DNA of 64,000 nt from Treponema denticola. Lineage in GTDB: Bacteria; Spirochaetota; Spirochaetia; Treponematales; Treponemataceae. Position numbers and translations under genes: made by a program. How positions within the stretch are numbered: the first letter of the stretch is position 1; the number at the start of each line of letters is the position of its first letter. Location: positions 744,001 through 808,000 of the forward strand of contig NZ_CP051302.1 in NCBI RefSeq assembly GCF_024181405.1. The letters run 5' to 3'. Below, piece after piece: positions 41,476-51,798 of the stretch. Below the pieces are notes generated by a model that saw nothing but the letters and a program-made list of their open reading frames with translations, had not been told where the DNA came from and did not search any database.

Positions 41476-42608
41476 TTCCTATTGCCAGCGGAAAGGGCGG
41501 TGTGGGTAAAAGTCTTATAGCTGCAAATCTTGCAATTGCATTGGGGCAGGCCGGTAAGAGGGTAGCCTTGGCCGACCTTGATTTGGGAGCTTCAAACCTG
41601 CACTTAGTTTTAGGTGTTCAAGGACGCAAAAACGGCATAGGCACTTTTTTAACAAAGGCAGCCGAATTTAAAGATATAATAATCGACACGGATTATGAAA
41701 ATGTAAGATTTGTCCCGGGAGATTCCGAAATTCCCGGCTTTGCAGCTTTAAAAATATATCAGCGTAACTCTTTGGTAAAAGAGCTTTTAAAACTCGATGC
41801 CGATTTTTTGATTTTGGATTTAGGTGCCGGAACTCACTTAGGCATCTTAGACTTTTTTTTACTTTCCTCTCAAGGAATAATAATTACATCCCCTTCGGTA
41901 ACCTCTACTCTTGATGCCTATGTGTTTTTAAAAAACATTGTGTTTAGGATGATGTGCTCTTCATTTCCTGCAAAGTCTAATGGCGGTATATTTTTTGAAA
42001 AATTAAAAAATGATGTTCCCGGAATGCAGCGTCTTTATATCCCGACAATAACTCAAGAGTTAATGAATATTGACCCTGACAATACCAAAAAGTTTTTAAG
42101 CAAATTTTCACATTTTAAACCCCGCATTATAATGAACATGATGGATGATCCAAAGGATGCGGAAAAGGCTATGAAGATACGCCGTTCTGCAAAGCAGTAC
42201 CTAAATATTGATCTTGAGCATCTGGGTGTAATATACACGGATGCCGTTCAGGATAAGGCTCTTGCGTCAAGGCTTCCGGTAATCAGGTATAAACCTCAGT
42301 CTATGATCTCTCAGGCTATATACCGCATAGCCGATAAACTTATTCAATCTGAAGCCGAAAATTATAGTGGAGAAGACTTTCAAGAATTTTCCGATTATTC
42401 TTTTATGTCGGCTGAAGCCGAAGCCGAAACGGACTTTAAGTCTAAAATGGAATATTTGGATGATTTGATAGGAGGAGAGGTCTTGTCTTCGGGTGAAATG
42501 AGCGAAATTATAAAATCTCAGCAATTCGAGATAAATGTGCTTAGGAATGAAAATTTATTATTAAAAACAAAAATAGCAAAGGCTCTTAAGCAGGGCTTGA
42601 AAGTATAG
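41466..42608 (+). CDS. MinD/ParA-family ATPase (FlhG/YlxH-like)
   Basis: 380 aa. The deviant Walker A is SGKGGVGKS at the N-terminus, followed by LADLDLGASNLHLVLG (switch I) and DFLILDLGAGTHLGILDFFL (Walker B), all typical of MinD-like ATPases. The C-terminal 90 residues are acidic and end in a coiled coil. Start at 41466 set by GGGAGAGG 5-6 nt upstream. The neighbouring FapA-family gene suggests a cell-surface or flagellar placement role. Confidence 0.88.
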   Translation: MQIIPIASGKGGVGKSLIAANLAIALGQAGKRVALADLDLGASNLHLVLGVQGRKNGIGTFLTKAAEFKDIIIDTDYENVRFVPGDSEIPGFAALKIYQRNSLVKELLKLDADFLILDLGAGTHLGILDFFLLSSQGIIITSPSVTSTLDAYVFLKNIVFRMMCSSFPAKSNGGIFFEKLKNDVPGMQRLYIPTITQELMNIDPDNTKKFLSKFSHFKPRIIMNMMDDPKDAEKAMKIRRSAKQYLNIDLEHLGVIYTDAVQDKALASRLPVIRYKPQSMISQAIYRIADKLIQSEAENYSGEDFQEFSDYSFMSAEAEAETDFKSKMEYLDDLIGGEVLSSGEMSEIIKSQQFEINVLRNENLLLKTKIAKALKQGLKV

Positions 42609-42619
42609 GAAAAAAGTTT

Positions 42620-44806
42620 ATGGAAAAGGCGTGGACATTAAAGAAAAATAACAGTGGAAAGTGGTTTTTAACCTTTACAGCCTTACTTGAGCCTGAAAAT
42701 TGCCCCTCAGCCGATGAGATTCTTCTTGAGGCAAAAAGAAAGGGAATAAAAAGCTCATCTCTGGTAAGTAAAAAAACTATTGAGGACTATTTAAAAAAAC
42801 ATACCGGCTCAGGTATAGAACCTGTTTCATTGCCGCTTGAGCTTGATCCCAACTTTGATGCAAGAATTACGACAAATAACGACAAAACGGCGGCCTATCT
42901 TTATGTAAGAAAGGCTGCCGATTCCGCTAACGAAGTGGACATGTCTACTATAAACAGACTTCTCCAGAGAAGTAATATTGCAAATATCGATACGGAAAAG
43001 GTAAAAGAAGGTTTAAACGATTTTATAAATTCTTCAGAGATGGAGTTTTCCATGCTGATTGCTGAAGGTTCTCCCCCAAAAAGAGGGCCCGATAAAAAAC
43101 TTATCACTCATTTTGAGCAAATACCTGACCATGAGGTACATCGTTTGGCAGACCGTTTAAAGAGGTCCGATTTACGTACCCCTGATGTGGAAAATCCCAC
43201 GACAGACAAAGATTATCCTCTTTCCGAAGCTGAAACCCTTACGGTTGTCGAAAAAGGCGATCTTATCTATGAGGTTGAAGATGCAGGATTGGGAGAGGCC
43301 GGTGTTGATGTATACGGTCAGTCTATTCCCGGGCTTCCGGGCAATGACCCTTTTTTCTTGGATTTACGAAACATAGTACAAAACCATTCAGAGTTGCGTG
43401 CAGGAGAAACCGGCCTTCTTTTAATAGCAAATACCGAAAGAGGCTTAAAGATTCGCATAGTTCCATATAGGGATGCAAAGGTAAGAGCGGTAATAAGCCG
43501 CGATAAGATGGAAGTTTCTCTTATTTTGCAGTCGGGACTGGGTGCAGGAGAAAGACTTTCGGTAATAGGCGTAAAAACGGCATTAAACGAGGTCAACCTT
43601 CTCGACTCAATTTCGGACGCAAAAATAAACGAAATTATAGAATCTGCAAGAAAGTTAAACGATGAATGCGAGTTTGTAATATTAAGCGGAACTCCTCCGA
43701 TTGCTCCCGGCTCTTATAGGCTTGAATGGTCGGTTAAATTTAATGAAGAGCTTAGTACGGCAACTGTAGAAAAGGATGCCCTGATTTTAACGGCCCGTCT
43801 TTTACCTAAGGGAGAAAAGGGTAAAAATGTTTTTGGTGAGTCTATTGACCCCAAAAATGCAGAGCCCACAGATTTGCCTGCTAATGATGAAACAATAAAA
43901 GTTACCGAAGAAAAGCATGTTATTAAGTTTTTTGCTGCAGAATCGGGAGAGCTTTCTTTTTTTAACAATGCCCTTTCAATCTCATCGCTTAAAACCATTC
44001 AAAGCGATATAGATACCAAATTCGGCGATATAAGTTTTCCCGGCAACCTGATTATTACCGGAGATATTAAAGATGACGTAAAGGTAAAATCAAAGGGAAA
44101 ATTGACAATTACCGGAACTGTAGAAAAAGCTCTGATTTATTCTGAGGATTCTCTTATTTTGAACGGCGGTATAAATGGAAAGGGAAGGGGAACCGTTTGG
44201 GCTAAGGATAAAACCGATTTACAATATGCGGAAAATGCCAGAGTTTTTTCGGGCAGCGATATAAGTATAGCTTCTTACTGTTTTAAGTGTTTGGTAAAAA
44301 CAAACGGTACCGTTCATTTGACAGGCAACCCCGGGGTACTGCTCGGCGGAAGCATCCATGCTGCAAAGGGTGTTTCGGTTCATGACTTGGGGGCCGAAAA
44401 AACCATAAGGACAATTATCTCGTTCGGACAGGATTACTTGATAAAAGATGAAATTGAAGTCCGTGAAAAAGAAATAGAAGATAATAATGCCGAGCTTTCA
44501 AAAATCGAAAAAGACTTGCAGGCAAATCCCCCTGATGTCGATGCTTTAAGACAGAAAAAGGTTAAGCTTTTAAAAAGAAACAGTGCTCTTACGGTCCGCA
44601 TATTTAATCTAAAAGAAAATTTTGAATTTCACATTCCTTCAAAAATAAAGGTTACAGGCTCGGTTTATCCGGGCGTTGTACTTGAAAGTCACGGCCGTTA
44701 TTTTGAAGTTATGGAAACTCATCATAACGTATTTTTTGAGTTTGATGAAAAAAACGGACAAATTATATGTTCACCTATTAAAGAAATTGAAGTAGAATTA
44801 GAATAA
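42620..44806 (+). CDS. fapA: FapA-family (DUF342) protein
   Basis: 728 aa. The central DUF342 beta-helix region is clear (VKSKGKLTITGTVEKALIYS, NGTVHLTGNPGVLLGGSIHA), followed by a coiled coil (EKEIEDNNAELSKIEKDLQA) and a beta domain. In Vibrio FapA takes part in flagellar assembly control. The N-terminal 200 residues resemble a polar-localisation domain but are not assigned. 11 nt after the MinD-like gene. Confidence 0.85.
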   Translation: MEKAWTLKKNNSGKWFLTFTALLEPENCPSADEILLEAKRKGIKSSSLVSKKTIEDYLKKHTGSGIEPVSLPLELDPNFDARITTNNDKTAAYLYVRKAADSANEVDMSTINRLLQRSNIANIDTEKVKEGLNDFINSSEMEFSMLIAEGSPPKRGPDKKLITHFEQIPDHEVHRLADRLKRSDLRTPDVENPTTDKDYPLSEAETLTVVEKGDLIYEVEDAGLGEAGVDVYGQSIPGLPGNDPFFLDLRNIVQNHSELRAGETGLLLIANTERGLKIRIVPYRDAKVRAVISRDKMEVSLILQSGLGAGERLSVIGVKTALNEVNLLDSISDAKINEIIESARKLNDECEFVILSGTPPIAPGSYRLEWSVKFNEELSTATVEKDALILTARLLPKGEKGKNVFGESIDPKNAEPTDLPANDETIKVTEEKHVIKFFAAESGELSFFNNALSISSLKTIQSDIDTKFGDISFPGNLIITGDIKDDVKVKSKGKLTITGTVEKALIYSEDSLILNGGINGKGRGTVWAKDKTDLQYAENARVFSGSDISIASYCFKCLVKTNGTVHLTGNPGVLLGGSIHAAKGVSVHDLGAEKTIRTIISFGQDYLIKDEIEVREKEIEDNNAELSKIEKDLQANPPDVDALRQKKVKLLKRNSALTVRIFNLKENFEFHIPSKIKVTGSVYPGVVLESHGRYFEVMETHHNVFFEFDEKNGQIICSPIKEIEVELE

Positions 44807-44821
44807 TAAAGGTGGTTGGCG

Positions 44822-45829
44822 ATGCTTTTAGCTATACAATATCCTTCATGGCTTCATCCCGAAATTATTCCGGGGCTGCCTTTTTTAAGATGGTACGGTC
44901 TTATGTATCTTGTTGCCTTTGGAATAGCCTATTTTTTGTTTTCTTATCAGGTAAGGAATGGCGAATTTGAGCGATATTCCGGCTGTCAAAAAGCTATGAC
45001 ACAAGATGATATTGCAGACCTTTTTATCTGGGGAATTTTAGGGCTTATTTTGGGTGCGCGAATTTTCGGAACCTTGGTCTATAACCCTGAAACTTACTTA
45101 AAAGCGCCTTGGCTTATTTTTTGGCCATTTGCAAGGGATGGAGCCGGAAATCTAACCTTTACGGGCTTTCAAGGTATGTCCTATCACGGAGGCTTTATAG
45201 GCGGTTTTTTTGGGGTCGTCCTCTGGACAAAAAAATCTAAATTTAAATTTGCGGCAGTTGCAGACCTTATGGCCGTTTCAATTCCTCTAGGCTACACCTT
45301 CGGACGTCTCGGTAACTTTGCAAACGGTGAGCTTTACGGCCGCATAACGACGAGCAAGATAGGAATGATTTTTCCTCAAACTCCAATTTCCGACCGATTT
45401 TATCTGGCCGAAAGTTGGGTCAGGGATTTTGCAGAACAAGCAGGTTTGCTTGTACAGGATGGAGCCTCTATGATAAATCTGCCCCGCCATCCGAGCCAGC
45501 TCTATGAGGCCTTTTTTGAAGGGATTATTCTTTGGCTTATCTTATGGCTGCTTCGCAAGAAGAAGCCCTTTGACGGCTTTTTGGTTTGTGTTTATACATT
45601 GGGCTACGGCTTTTTTAGATTTTTTATCGAATATTTCCGCCAGCCGGATGCCAATAAGGGCTATCCCATTTCGTTTGGGACAGGGGCCGCCAATATTTAT
45701 GTTTATGAATCATGGAAAAACATATCTACCGGACAAATTCTATGTAGTTTGATGATCTTAGCCTCTCTTGCTGCGATGTTAATTCTTTATTTGCAAGAAA
45801 AAAAGTTAAAAGAAAAAAAAGGAAAATAG
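44822..45829 (+). CDS. lgt: Prolipoprotein diacylglyceryl transferase
   Basis: Adds diacylglycerol from phosphatidylglycerol to the lipobox cysteine of prelipoproteins; inner membrane, 335 aa. Key motifs: SYHGGFIGG, GRLGNFANGELYGR, RHPSQLYEA, GYGFFRFFIEYFRQPD. Start at 44822 chosen because AAAGGTGG lies 6 nt before it. Several lipoproteins in this window are its likely substrates. The stop abuts the nadE ATG. Confidence 0.96.
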   Translation: MLLAIQYPSWLHPEIIPGLPFLRWYGLMYLVAFGIAYFLFSYQVRNGEFERYSGCQKAMTQDDIADLFIWGILGLILGARIFGTLVYNPETYLKAPWLIFWPFARDGAGNLTFTGFQGMSYHGGFIGGFFGVVLWTKKSKFKFAAVADLMAVSIPLGYTFGRLGNFANGELYGRITTSKIGMIFPQTPISDRFYLAESWVRDFAEQAGLLVQDGASMINLPRHPSQLYEAFFEGIILWLILWLLRKKKPFDGFLVCVYTLGYGFFRFFIEYFRQPDANKGYPISFGTGAANIYVYESWKNISTGQILCSLMILASLAAMLILYLQEKKLKEKKGK

Positions 45830-47782
45830 ATGGATAAAAAAAAGGACTTTAATTTTTGTATTGAAGAACTCGGCTTTTACCGTATTGCGGTTTCATCTCC
45901 TAAAATTTCTCTTGCAGACATAGAAGAAAATGTAAATCTTCATCTTCAAGAGATAAAAAGAGCCGAAAAAGATGGTGCAAACCTTATTCTTTTTCCTCGG
46001 CTTTCAATTACGGGGGCTTCCTTAGGTTCCGTTTTTAAACAGTCTCTTTTAATCGAAAAAGCCCTTGACGCGGTAAAGATATTAGCCGAAAAAACTAAGC
46101 AGTTTTCTATTGTGTCTGTTATCGGTTTTCCTTTTTTATATGGGCAAAATCTTTATGCTTGTTCGGCCGTAATCGAAAACGGAAAACTTATAGCTCTTGT
46201 TCCGCATCTTCCTTACGGATTTTTAAGTTCCTATTTTTGCGATTTTGAAGATGCTCCATGCCTGATTCCGCTTTGCGGAGAAAATATTCCCTTTGGAAAG
46301 GAATTTAAATTTATTGTAAGCTATAAGGATTCTTGCGGTTTTAACACAGGCTTTTCATTTTCGTTTGATTCTTCTTCTTGTGCCGACCTTATTTTAAATC
46401 CTCTTGCAGAGCCTTCAAAGCCTCTTGGTTCTTCTGCTATGCGGCAGGGGTATAAGGCTCTTTCAGCCGCAAAAAAATCGGCCATTGCTTTTGCAAACTG
46501 CGGAATGGGGGAGTCGGTTTCGGATTATGTTTTTGCAGGTGAATGCGGGATTTTTGAAAACGGAAAAGAACTTGAGTTTACATCATTTGCAAAAGATTTT
46601 TACATAGCTTCCGACATTGATACGGAATTTTTAAAAGGGCAAAAATTAAGCTCAAGGCTTTCGAAAACTTCTGATTCCGATTGGGAAATTGTAATCGAAA
46701 AAGAACGCTTTAATACCAAGAAGACCTTAAACTATCATGTACAAAAAAATCCTTTTTTACCTGATTGTGATGAACTTCATAAAAAGTTTATCTATAAGAA
46801 TTTCTTTTCGGAGCTTATTTTCTTTCAAAGCTCTGCCCTTGCAAGGCGGCTTCAGTGTATAGGGTGTTCAAAGTGCCTTGTAGGTATTTCCGGAGGCTTG
46901 GATTCTTCTTTGGCCCTCCTTGCAAGTGCCTATGCCCTTAAACTTTTAAATATTGATTTTAAAAATCTTTATGCCGTTACTATGCCGGGTTTCGGCACGA
47001 CCGAAAAAACAAAGAACAATGCTTCGGTTCTTGCAAAGACCTTGGGCTGTACGCTTTTGGAAATCCCTATTGAAAAGGCTATGATGCAGCACTTTTCCGA
47101 CATAGGTCAGGATATCGATAATCATGATATTGCTTATGAAAATGCCCAAGCCCGTGAAAGAACTCAAATTTTGATGGATAAGGCAAACCAAATCGGCGGT
47201 ATAATGGTGGGCTCGGGAGACCTCTCTGAGTCGGCCTTGGGATGGATGACCTACGGAGGGGATCAGATGTCGATGTACGAGGTCAACTCCTCAATTCCAA
47301 AGACTCTTCTAAAAGATTGTATACTTGCCTTTGCCGAAAATAAGATTTTTTTTGAAGATGAAAAGAAAAATTCCGCATTTTTTGAGCTTCTATCAAATAT
47401 AATAAATACGCCTGTAAGTCCGGAACTTCTTCCGCCTGAAAACGGAGAAATTTCTCAAAAAACCGAGGATATACTAGGTCCCTATGAACTTCACGATTTC
47501 TTTATTTATCATGCAATAGGAAACGGTTTTTCGCCTAAAAAGGTTTATTTTCTTGCTTGTGAAGCCTTTAAGAATTCCTCTTATTCCAAGGCCGATATTT
47601 TAAAATGGCTGAGCCTTTTTTACAAAAGATTTTTCTCCCAGCAGTTTAAAAGATCCTGCAGTCCCGAGGGGGCTTCGGTTACCGGTTTTTCCCTTTCTCC
47701 CCGAGGTGAATGGCTTATGCCGTCCGAAATATCTGCAAAAATATGGCTGACAGAGCTTGAATTTTTACTCAAAATTATGTAA
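45830..47782 (+). CDS. nadE: NAD+ synthetase with degenerate glutaminase domain
   Basis: 650 aa, two domains. The C-terminal synthetase is intact: SGGLDSS (about residue 354) and GTTEKTKNNA, GSGDLSESALGW. The N-terminal nitrilase-like domain normally supplies ammonia from glutamine with a Glu-Lys-Cys triad. The matching segments are LILFPRLSITG (Glu replaced by Arg), LVPHLPYGF (Lys replaced by His) and FIVSYKDSC (Cys position replaced). The domain fold is recognisable by NCGMGESVSDYVF and IFENGK. The enzyme is probably ammonia-dependent. Confidence 0.9.
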   Translation: MDKKKDFNFCIEELGFYRIAVSSPKISLADIEENVNLHLQEIKRAEKDGANLILFPRLSITGASLGSVFKQSLLIEKALDAVKILAEKTKQFSIVSVIGFPFLYGQNLYACSAVIENGKLIALVPHLPYGFLSSYFCDFEDAPCLIPLCGENIPFGKEFKFIVSYKDSCGFNTGFSFSFDSSSCADLILNPLAEPSKPLGSSAMRQGYKALSAAKKSAIAFANCGMGESVSDYVFAGECGIFENGKELEFTSFAKDFYIASDIDTEFLKGQKLSSRLSKTSDSDWEIVIEKERFNTKKTLNYHVQKNPFLPDCDELHKKFIYKNFFSELIFFQSSALARRLQCIGCSKCLVGISGGLDSSLALLASAYALKLLNIDFKNLYAVTMPGFGTTEKTKNNASVLAKTLGCTLLEIPIEKAMMQHFSDIGQDIDNHDIAYENAQARERTQILMDKANQIGGIMVGSGDLSESALGWMTYGGDQMSMYEVNSSIPKTLLKDCILAFAENKIFFEDEKKNSAFFELLSNIINTPVSPELLPPENGEISQKTEDILGPYELHDFFIYHAIGNGFSPKKVYFLACEAFKNSSYSKADILKWLSLFYKRFFSQQFKRSCSPEGASVTGFSLSPRGEWLMPSEISAKIWLTELEFLLKIM

Positions 47783-47792
47783 CATAAACAAC

Positions 47793-48416
47793 ATGTTGAT
47801 GGCGTTTTTGAACTGGATAGGTAACTATATAACTTATTTCCCACTTGTGGCTTTTATAGGTCTGCTCCTCGGAGGCTTTAATCTACCTATTTCTGAAGAT
47901 GTACTTGTTGCAATGTCTGCTTTTCTTTCTCACGATAAAAAAGCTTCCATCCCGCATTTTTTGTCGGCCCTTTATGCAGGGGCGATAATAAGTGATTGTA
48001 TGGTTTACTTGTGGGGAAGACTTATTGCAAAAGGGACTATATCTATCCGGCTTTTTTCTAAGATTATCACAAAAGAAAATACCTACCGCCTTTTAAAGGC
48101 CCTGCAAAAACATGGGATTTTTACCTACATCGTTTGCCGCTTTATCCCCTTTGGAGTCCGAAATGCGGTATCAATGACTAGCGGCTTCGTAAAATATCCC
48201 TTTTATAAATTTTTTATCTATGATTCAATCGCTGCAATATGTAATATTACCGTATTATACAGCCTTGTTTACTGTTTCGGCAGGAGAGGAGGCGATTTTA
48301 TGAAGATATTCGGAATCGTAATGTTTGTCCTTTTCTTGGCTGCCGGTGCCTATCTTGTAACTTCGGGAAAGCTTTTTACATTTGCCGATAAAAAACTCGA
48401 CCAAGAAAAAAAATAA
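47793..48416 (+). CDS. DedA-family membrane protein
   Basis: About 208 aa, SNARE-associated/DedA family, inner membrane. Family marks are GGFNLPISEDVLVAMSAFL, the CRFIPFGVRNAVSMTSGF arginine region, and the KYPFYKFFIYDSIAA following. DedA proteins act in lipid flipping and membrane homeostasis. Start assumed at 47793 (10 nt after nadE stop) because the longer frame overlaps nadE; no clear ribosome site. A terminator follows at 48422. Confidence 0.85.
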   Translation: MLMAFLNWIGNYITYFPLVAFIGLLLGGFNLPISEDVLVAMSAFLSHDKKASIPHFLSALYAGAIISDCMVYLWGRLIAKGTISIRLFSKIITKENTYRLLKALQKHGIFTYIVCRFIPFGVRNAVSMTSGFVKYPFYKFFIYDSIAAICNITVLYSLVYCFGRRGGDFMKIFGIVMFVLFLAAGAYLVTSGKLFTFADKKLDQEKK

Positions 48417-48421
48417 AGGGG

Positions 48422-48452
48422 ACCTCGAAAAACTTCAGTTTTTTGAGGTTTT
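48422..48452 (+). terminator. Terminator after dedA
   Basis: ACCTCGAAAAAC / GTTTTTTGAGGT (12 pairs including one G-T) around TTCA, then TTTTCC. Confidence 0.8.
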
Positions 48453-48481
48453 CCTTGATGTTAATTAAAAATTATTCCGAT

Positions 48482-50440
48482 TTAAACACTCGCTTCCAAT
48501 TTGGAAGCTGCCTCTGCCCAGATTTCCGAAAGTTCCTCAGCCCTTGCCCTTAGCTCTTCTATTTTTTTCTGAACAGCCCTGCTTTTTTCGCCGTTGGAGT
48601 ATACTTCGGGCTCGGCGAGGAGGGCTTCATTTTCTGCTATCTCCGTTTCGCATTTTTCTATTTCGTTTAAAAGTCTTTCTTCTTCTTTTTCTAATTTTCT
48701 TCTTTCCGAGCGGAGCCGTTTTTGTTCCTCGTAAGATAGGTTGGCAGAAGTATTTGGCGTATCGGTTTTTCTTATAGCCTCGTTTTTGTTTTCGGCCTCC
48801 TCTTGTTCGATCCGATAAAGATAATAATCGTAGCTTCCCGGAAAATTTCTGATTCTTGAGGGATTTAAGCCTTCTTCATCAGCCTTTAGTTCCAATACCC
48901 TTGTTGCAAGGTCCTGTATGAAGCCCTTATCGTGAGATACAAAGACTACGGTTCCGTCAAATCGTTTTAAGGCATCCAAGAGCACATCCTTTGAATGTAA
49001 ATCCAAATGGTTTGTGGGCTCATCCAAGATTAAAAGGTTCAAGGGCTTTAAAAGAAGAAGGAGGAGGGCAAGCCTCGATTTTTCTCCTCCCGATAGGACC
49101 GAAAGGCTTTTATAAATATCGTCCCCTCGGAATAAAAAGGCTGCAAGCATATCGTAAAGCTTAGGAACAAGATCGGTCGGAGCCGAGCGTTCGAGAAGGT
49201 CTATTATGCTTTCGTTCCCCGTAATGGTCTCGGATTCATCTTGCGAAAAATAGCCCATTTTAACTCCGGCCCCTTCTTTTAAGCTCCCTGTAAAGTTTTT
49301 ATCCTCTCCTGCAAGAATACGCAGAAGGGTCGATTTTCCTGCTCCGTTTTTTCCTGCCAAAACAAGGCGTTCTCCCTTTTCGACGATTAAATCCAAATTT
49401 TCGATTACCCTATGAAGGCCGCCGGTTTGACTATACGCCTTGCTTATTCCTTCTGCCTGAAGGACTATCTTTCCCGAATGGGGTGCCGGAGGAAAGCTGA
49501 AGCGGATTTTTTTTAGGTGTTCGGGAAGCTCTATTCTTTCCATTTTTTCGAGCCGCCTTATTCTGTCCTGCACCAAGGCTGCGCGGCTTTCGGTATATCT
49601 GAATTTACGGATAAAGTCTTCGGTTTTGGCTATTTCTTCCTGCTGCTGTTCATAAGCCTTTATGAGGCCTTCGACTTCAATAGTTCTTATCCTCTCATAA
49701 TCGCTGTAGGTTCCCTTATATTTTTTTAAGGTTCCTTTAAAAAGCTCGTAAGTTTCGGTTACAGTTTGATCCAAAAAGTATCGGTCATGGCTTACAAGCA
49801 AAAAGCCTCCCTTAAATTTTTTAAGCCAAAGCTCAAGCCAAGATCGGGCTTCGATATCGAGGTAGTTTGTGGGTTCGTCAAGCACAATTATGTCGGCATT
49901 TTGTAAAAGAACCTTTGCAAGGGCTATACGCATTTGCCAGCCGCCCGAAAATTCTTCCGTGTTCTTATTAAAATCCGCTGAAGAAAAGCCCAAGCCTCGT
50001 AAGGTTTCGTCAATAAGCCCCTTTTTTGAATTCCAGCCGGAATTGTCAAGCCTTGTCTGCAAGGCATGATAATCGTTTGCCAATGTGAGGAGTTTTTGCT
50101 CATCTTTTTCGGTTTTCATTTTTTCGCCGATCTCATCCATGGCCTTGATAATATCGTAGCCGTAGGCAAAGGCTGTTTCGGCCTCTTCCGCCAAGGTTTT
50201 GCCCTTGTGGACGATTCCCGATTGAGGAAGATAGGCTATTGACGTATCTTTTTCTGAGGCTATATCCCCTGAATCCGCCTTTATTTGACCGGCAACAATC
50301 TTCATTAAGGTAGACTTTCCGCAGCCGTTTGCTCCGGTAAGAGCCGCCTTTGTTCCGGCTGTTAAGATGAGGGTTATATCTTTTAAAATGTCCCTGTCCC
50401 CAAAGGCGAGGGAAATCTTTGAAAGCTGTATAAAGGGCAT
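48482..50440 (-). CDS. ABC-F family ATPase
   Basis: Soluble protein with two ABC domains, about 652 aa. Walker A: GANGCGKST and GKNGAGKST; signatures FSGGWQMR and LSGGEKSRLA; Walker B ends in ILDEPTNHLD. C-terminal coiled coil (KRLRSERRKLEKEEERL ...) as in Uup/EttA-like proteins. ABC-F members act on ribosomes. Start at 50440 (ATG 5 nt after the upstream stop) chosen over a TTG at 50458. Confidence 0.93.
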   Translation of the reverse strand: MPFIQLSKISLAFGDRDILKDITLILTAGTKAALTGANGCGKSTLMKIVAGQIKADSGDIASEKDTSIAYLPQSGIVHKGKTLAEEAETAFAYGYDIIKAMDEIGEKMKTEKDEQKLLTLANDYHALQTRLDNSGWNSKKGLIDETLRGLGFSSADFNKNTEEFSGGWQMRIALAKVLLQNADIIVLDEPTNYLDIEARSWLELWLKKFKGGFLLVSHDRYFLDQTVTETYELFKGTLKKYKGTYSDYERIRTIEVEGLIKAYEQQQEEIAKTEDFIRKFRYTESRAALVQDRIRRLEKMERIELPEHLKKIRFSFPPAPHSGKIVLQAEGISKAYSQTGGLHRVIENLDLIVEKGERLVLAGKNGAGKSTLLRILAGEDKNFTGSLKEGAGVKMGYFSQDESETITGNESIIDLLERSAPTDLVPKLYDMLAAFLFRGDDIYKSLSVLSGGEKSRLALLLLLLKPLNLLILDEPTNHLDLHSKDVLLDALKRFDGTVVFVSHDKGFIQDLATRVLELKADEEGLNPSRIRNFPGSYDYYLYRIEQEEAENKNEAIRKTDTPNTSANLSYEEQKRLRSERRKLEKEEERLLNEIEKCETEIAENEALLAEPEVYSNGEKSRAVQKKIEELRARAEELSEIWAEAASKLEASV

Positions 50441-50444
50441 GGCT

Positions 50445-51764
50445 TTAGTTTGCTGCAAAGAATACGATTACCGGATCTAAACTTCGGCGTGTTACAATAT
50501 TATCCTTTATACTTGAAGACTCTACAGCTTCAAGGCGGAGTCCCTTGGACGAAATACTGTACATAAATACAACCGGCTCAGGATTTTTTTCAAATTTAAA
50601 ACTTAAAACACCTTCATAGTCGGATAAAAGTTTTTTGTCCAAAAAATGTTTTAAGCTTACTTTTCCTGAAGATCCTGCTCCCGAAGGTATAATGGAGGGG
50701 GAAAGAAGGTTATAACCGCTCCAAATAAATTGACCTTCAGGCAGTATTTTCAACGACCCGAAATTTTCCGATGTAAATTCGGATGAAGTTTTGGCTATCT
50801 TTTGTATGACTGCCTCTCTTCTTTTTATTTCGTTATTGATAATATTTTCCGGTGTGGCATTTAGGGTGATAAAGTTTTCCTGCCTGAGTTTTCCGTTATT
50901 ATCGGAAAATTCGAGAGTGATGATATCCTTACCCCTTATCTGCATCGAAAGGTTGGTGCCCTCAAAGAGGTATTTGTTTCCGATTTTGACAACCTTCGTA
51001 TATGGAAAAGAAAGCCTTGTGTTTTGAAGTTCGACCCTTGCAATACCTGACCGTAGACCGGGGAAGAAGCCCCAAGTAAGGCTTATTTTATCGAGATCAA
51101 CCTGCCTGTTGTTTATCATCTTTCGGTAATTTTCGGGATACCAAAATTCGTTTAGAACCGCCTCAAGCTCTTCATCTTTTTCTTGTGCTAAATTTGTGTT
51201 TTCGGAGGATTCGCTTTCTCTTTCATCATAGATGCTTAGATTATATGAAAAGCACCAACCTCTTACGCCGTCCTCGGTTATAACCTCATACCACTGGCCA
51301 TCCATCGGCTTTCCGCCCTTTAAAACGGGAACTCCTTCTCCGAACCAAAGAATCTTTACAAGTTGTCCTAATTTTAATCGGTAAACCTGATTTGAGGTAT
51401 TGTCGGGGTTTGACCGCATCGGAAGACCATCCAACTTAACCCTTGCATAAGCGTGTTTATGTTCGCTTAACCTTGCCTGAAATCCGGCGGCATCTTTTTT
51501 TGACTCAAAAAAGGTAATCTGCCAAAGAGGAATCTCGACCCTGACTGCCGTTTTTTCGTTGAGGCCTACAATGTAAACCTTTTCAATATTCGATTTTACA
51601 TAAACCGGAATTATATCTCCTGCAGTAAGGTTATATTCGGGAATTGACCAGTTTACTACACCGTAACCCAGTCTTTTTGAACATGAGCTAAAAAAAAGAG
51701 CTGACGACGCAGCAATCACTGCGATAAAAATAAAAAGCTTTCGTTTTTGAAAAAAATTATTCAT
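50445..51764 (-). CDS. SH3-domain lipoprotein
   Basis: 439 aa, predicted lipoprotein (signal peptide ending ALFFSSC). A bacterial SH3-type domain around residues 105-180: LDGLPMRSNPDNTSNQVY, then GQWYEVITEDGVRGWCF. The rest is beta-rich with no recognised family. GAGG lies 8 nt before the ATG. Co-directional with the ABC-F gene, probably one transcript. Cell-envelope role is inferred. Confidence 0.75.
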   Translation of the reverse strand: MNNFFQKRKLFIFIAVIAASSALFFSSCSKRLGYGVVNWSIPEYNLTAGDIIPVYVKSNIEKVYIVGLNEKTAVRVEIPLWQITFFESKKDAAGFQARLSEHKHAYARVKLDGLPMRSNPDNTSNQVYRLKLGQLVKILWFGEGVPVLKGGKPMDGQWYEVITEDGVRGWCFSYNLSIYDERESESSENTNLAQEKDEELEAVLNEFWYPENYRKMINNRQVDLDKISLTWGFFPGLRSGIARVELQNTRLSFPYTKVVKIGNKYLFEGTNLSMQIRGKDIITLEFSDNNGKLRQENFITLNATPENIINNEIKRREAVIQKIAKTSSEFTSENFGSLKILPEGQFIWSGYNLLSPSIIPSGAGSSGKVSLKHFLDKKLLSDYEGVLSFKFEKNPEPVVFMYSISSKGLRLEAVESSSIKDNIVTRRSLDPVIVFFAAN

Positions 51765-51798
51765 GCAAATACCTCAAAATATTTCTTAAAATATTTTT

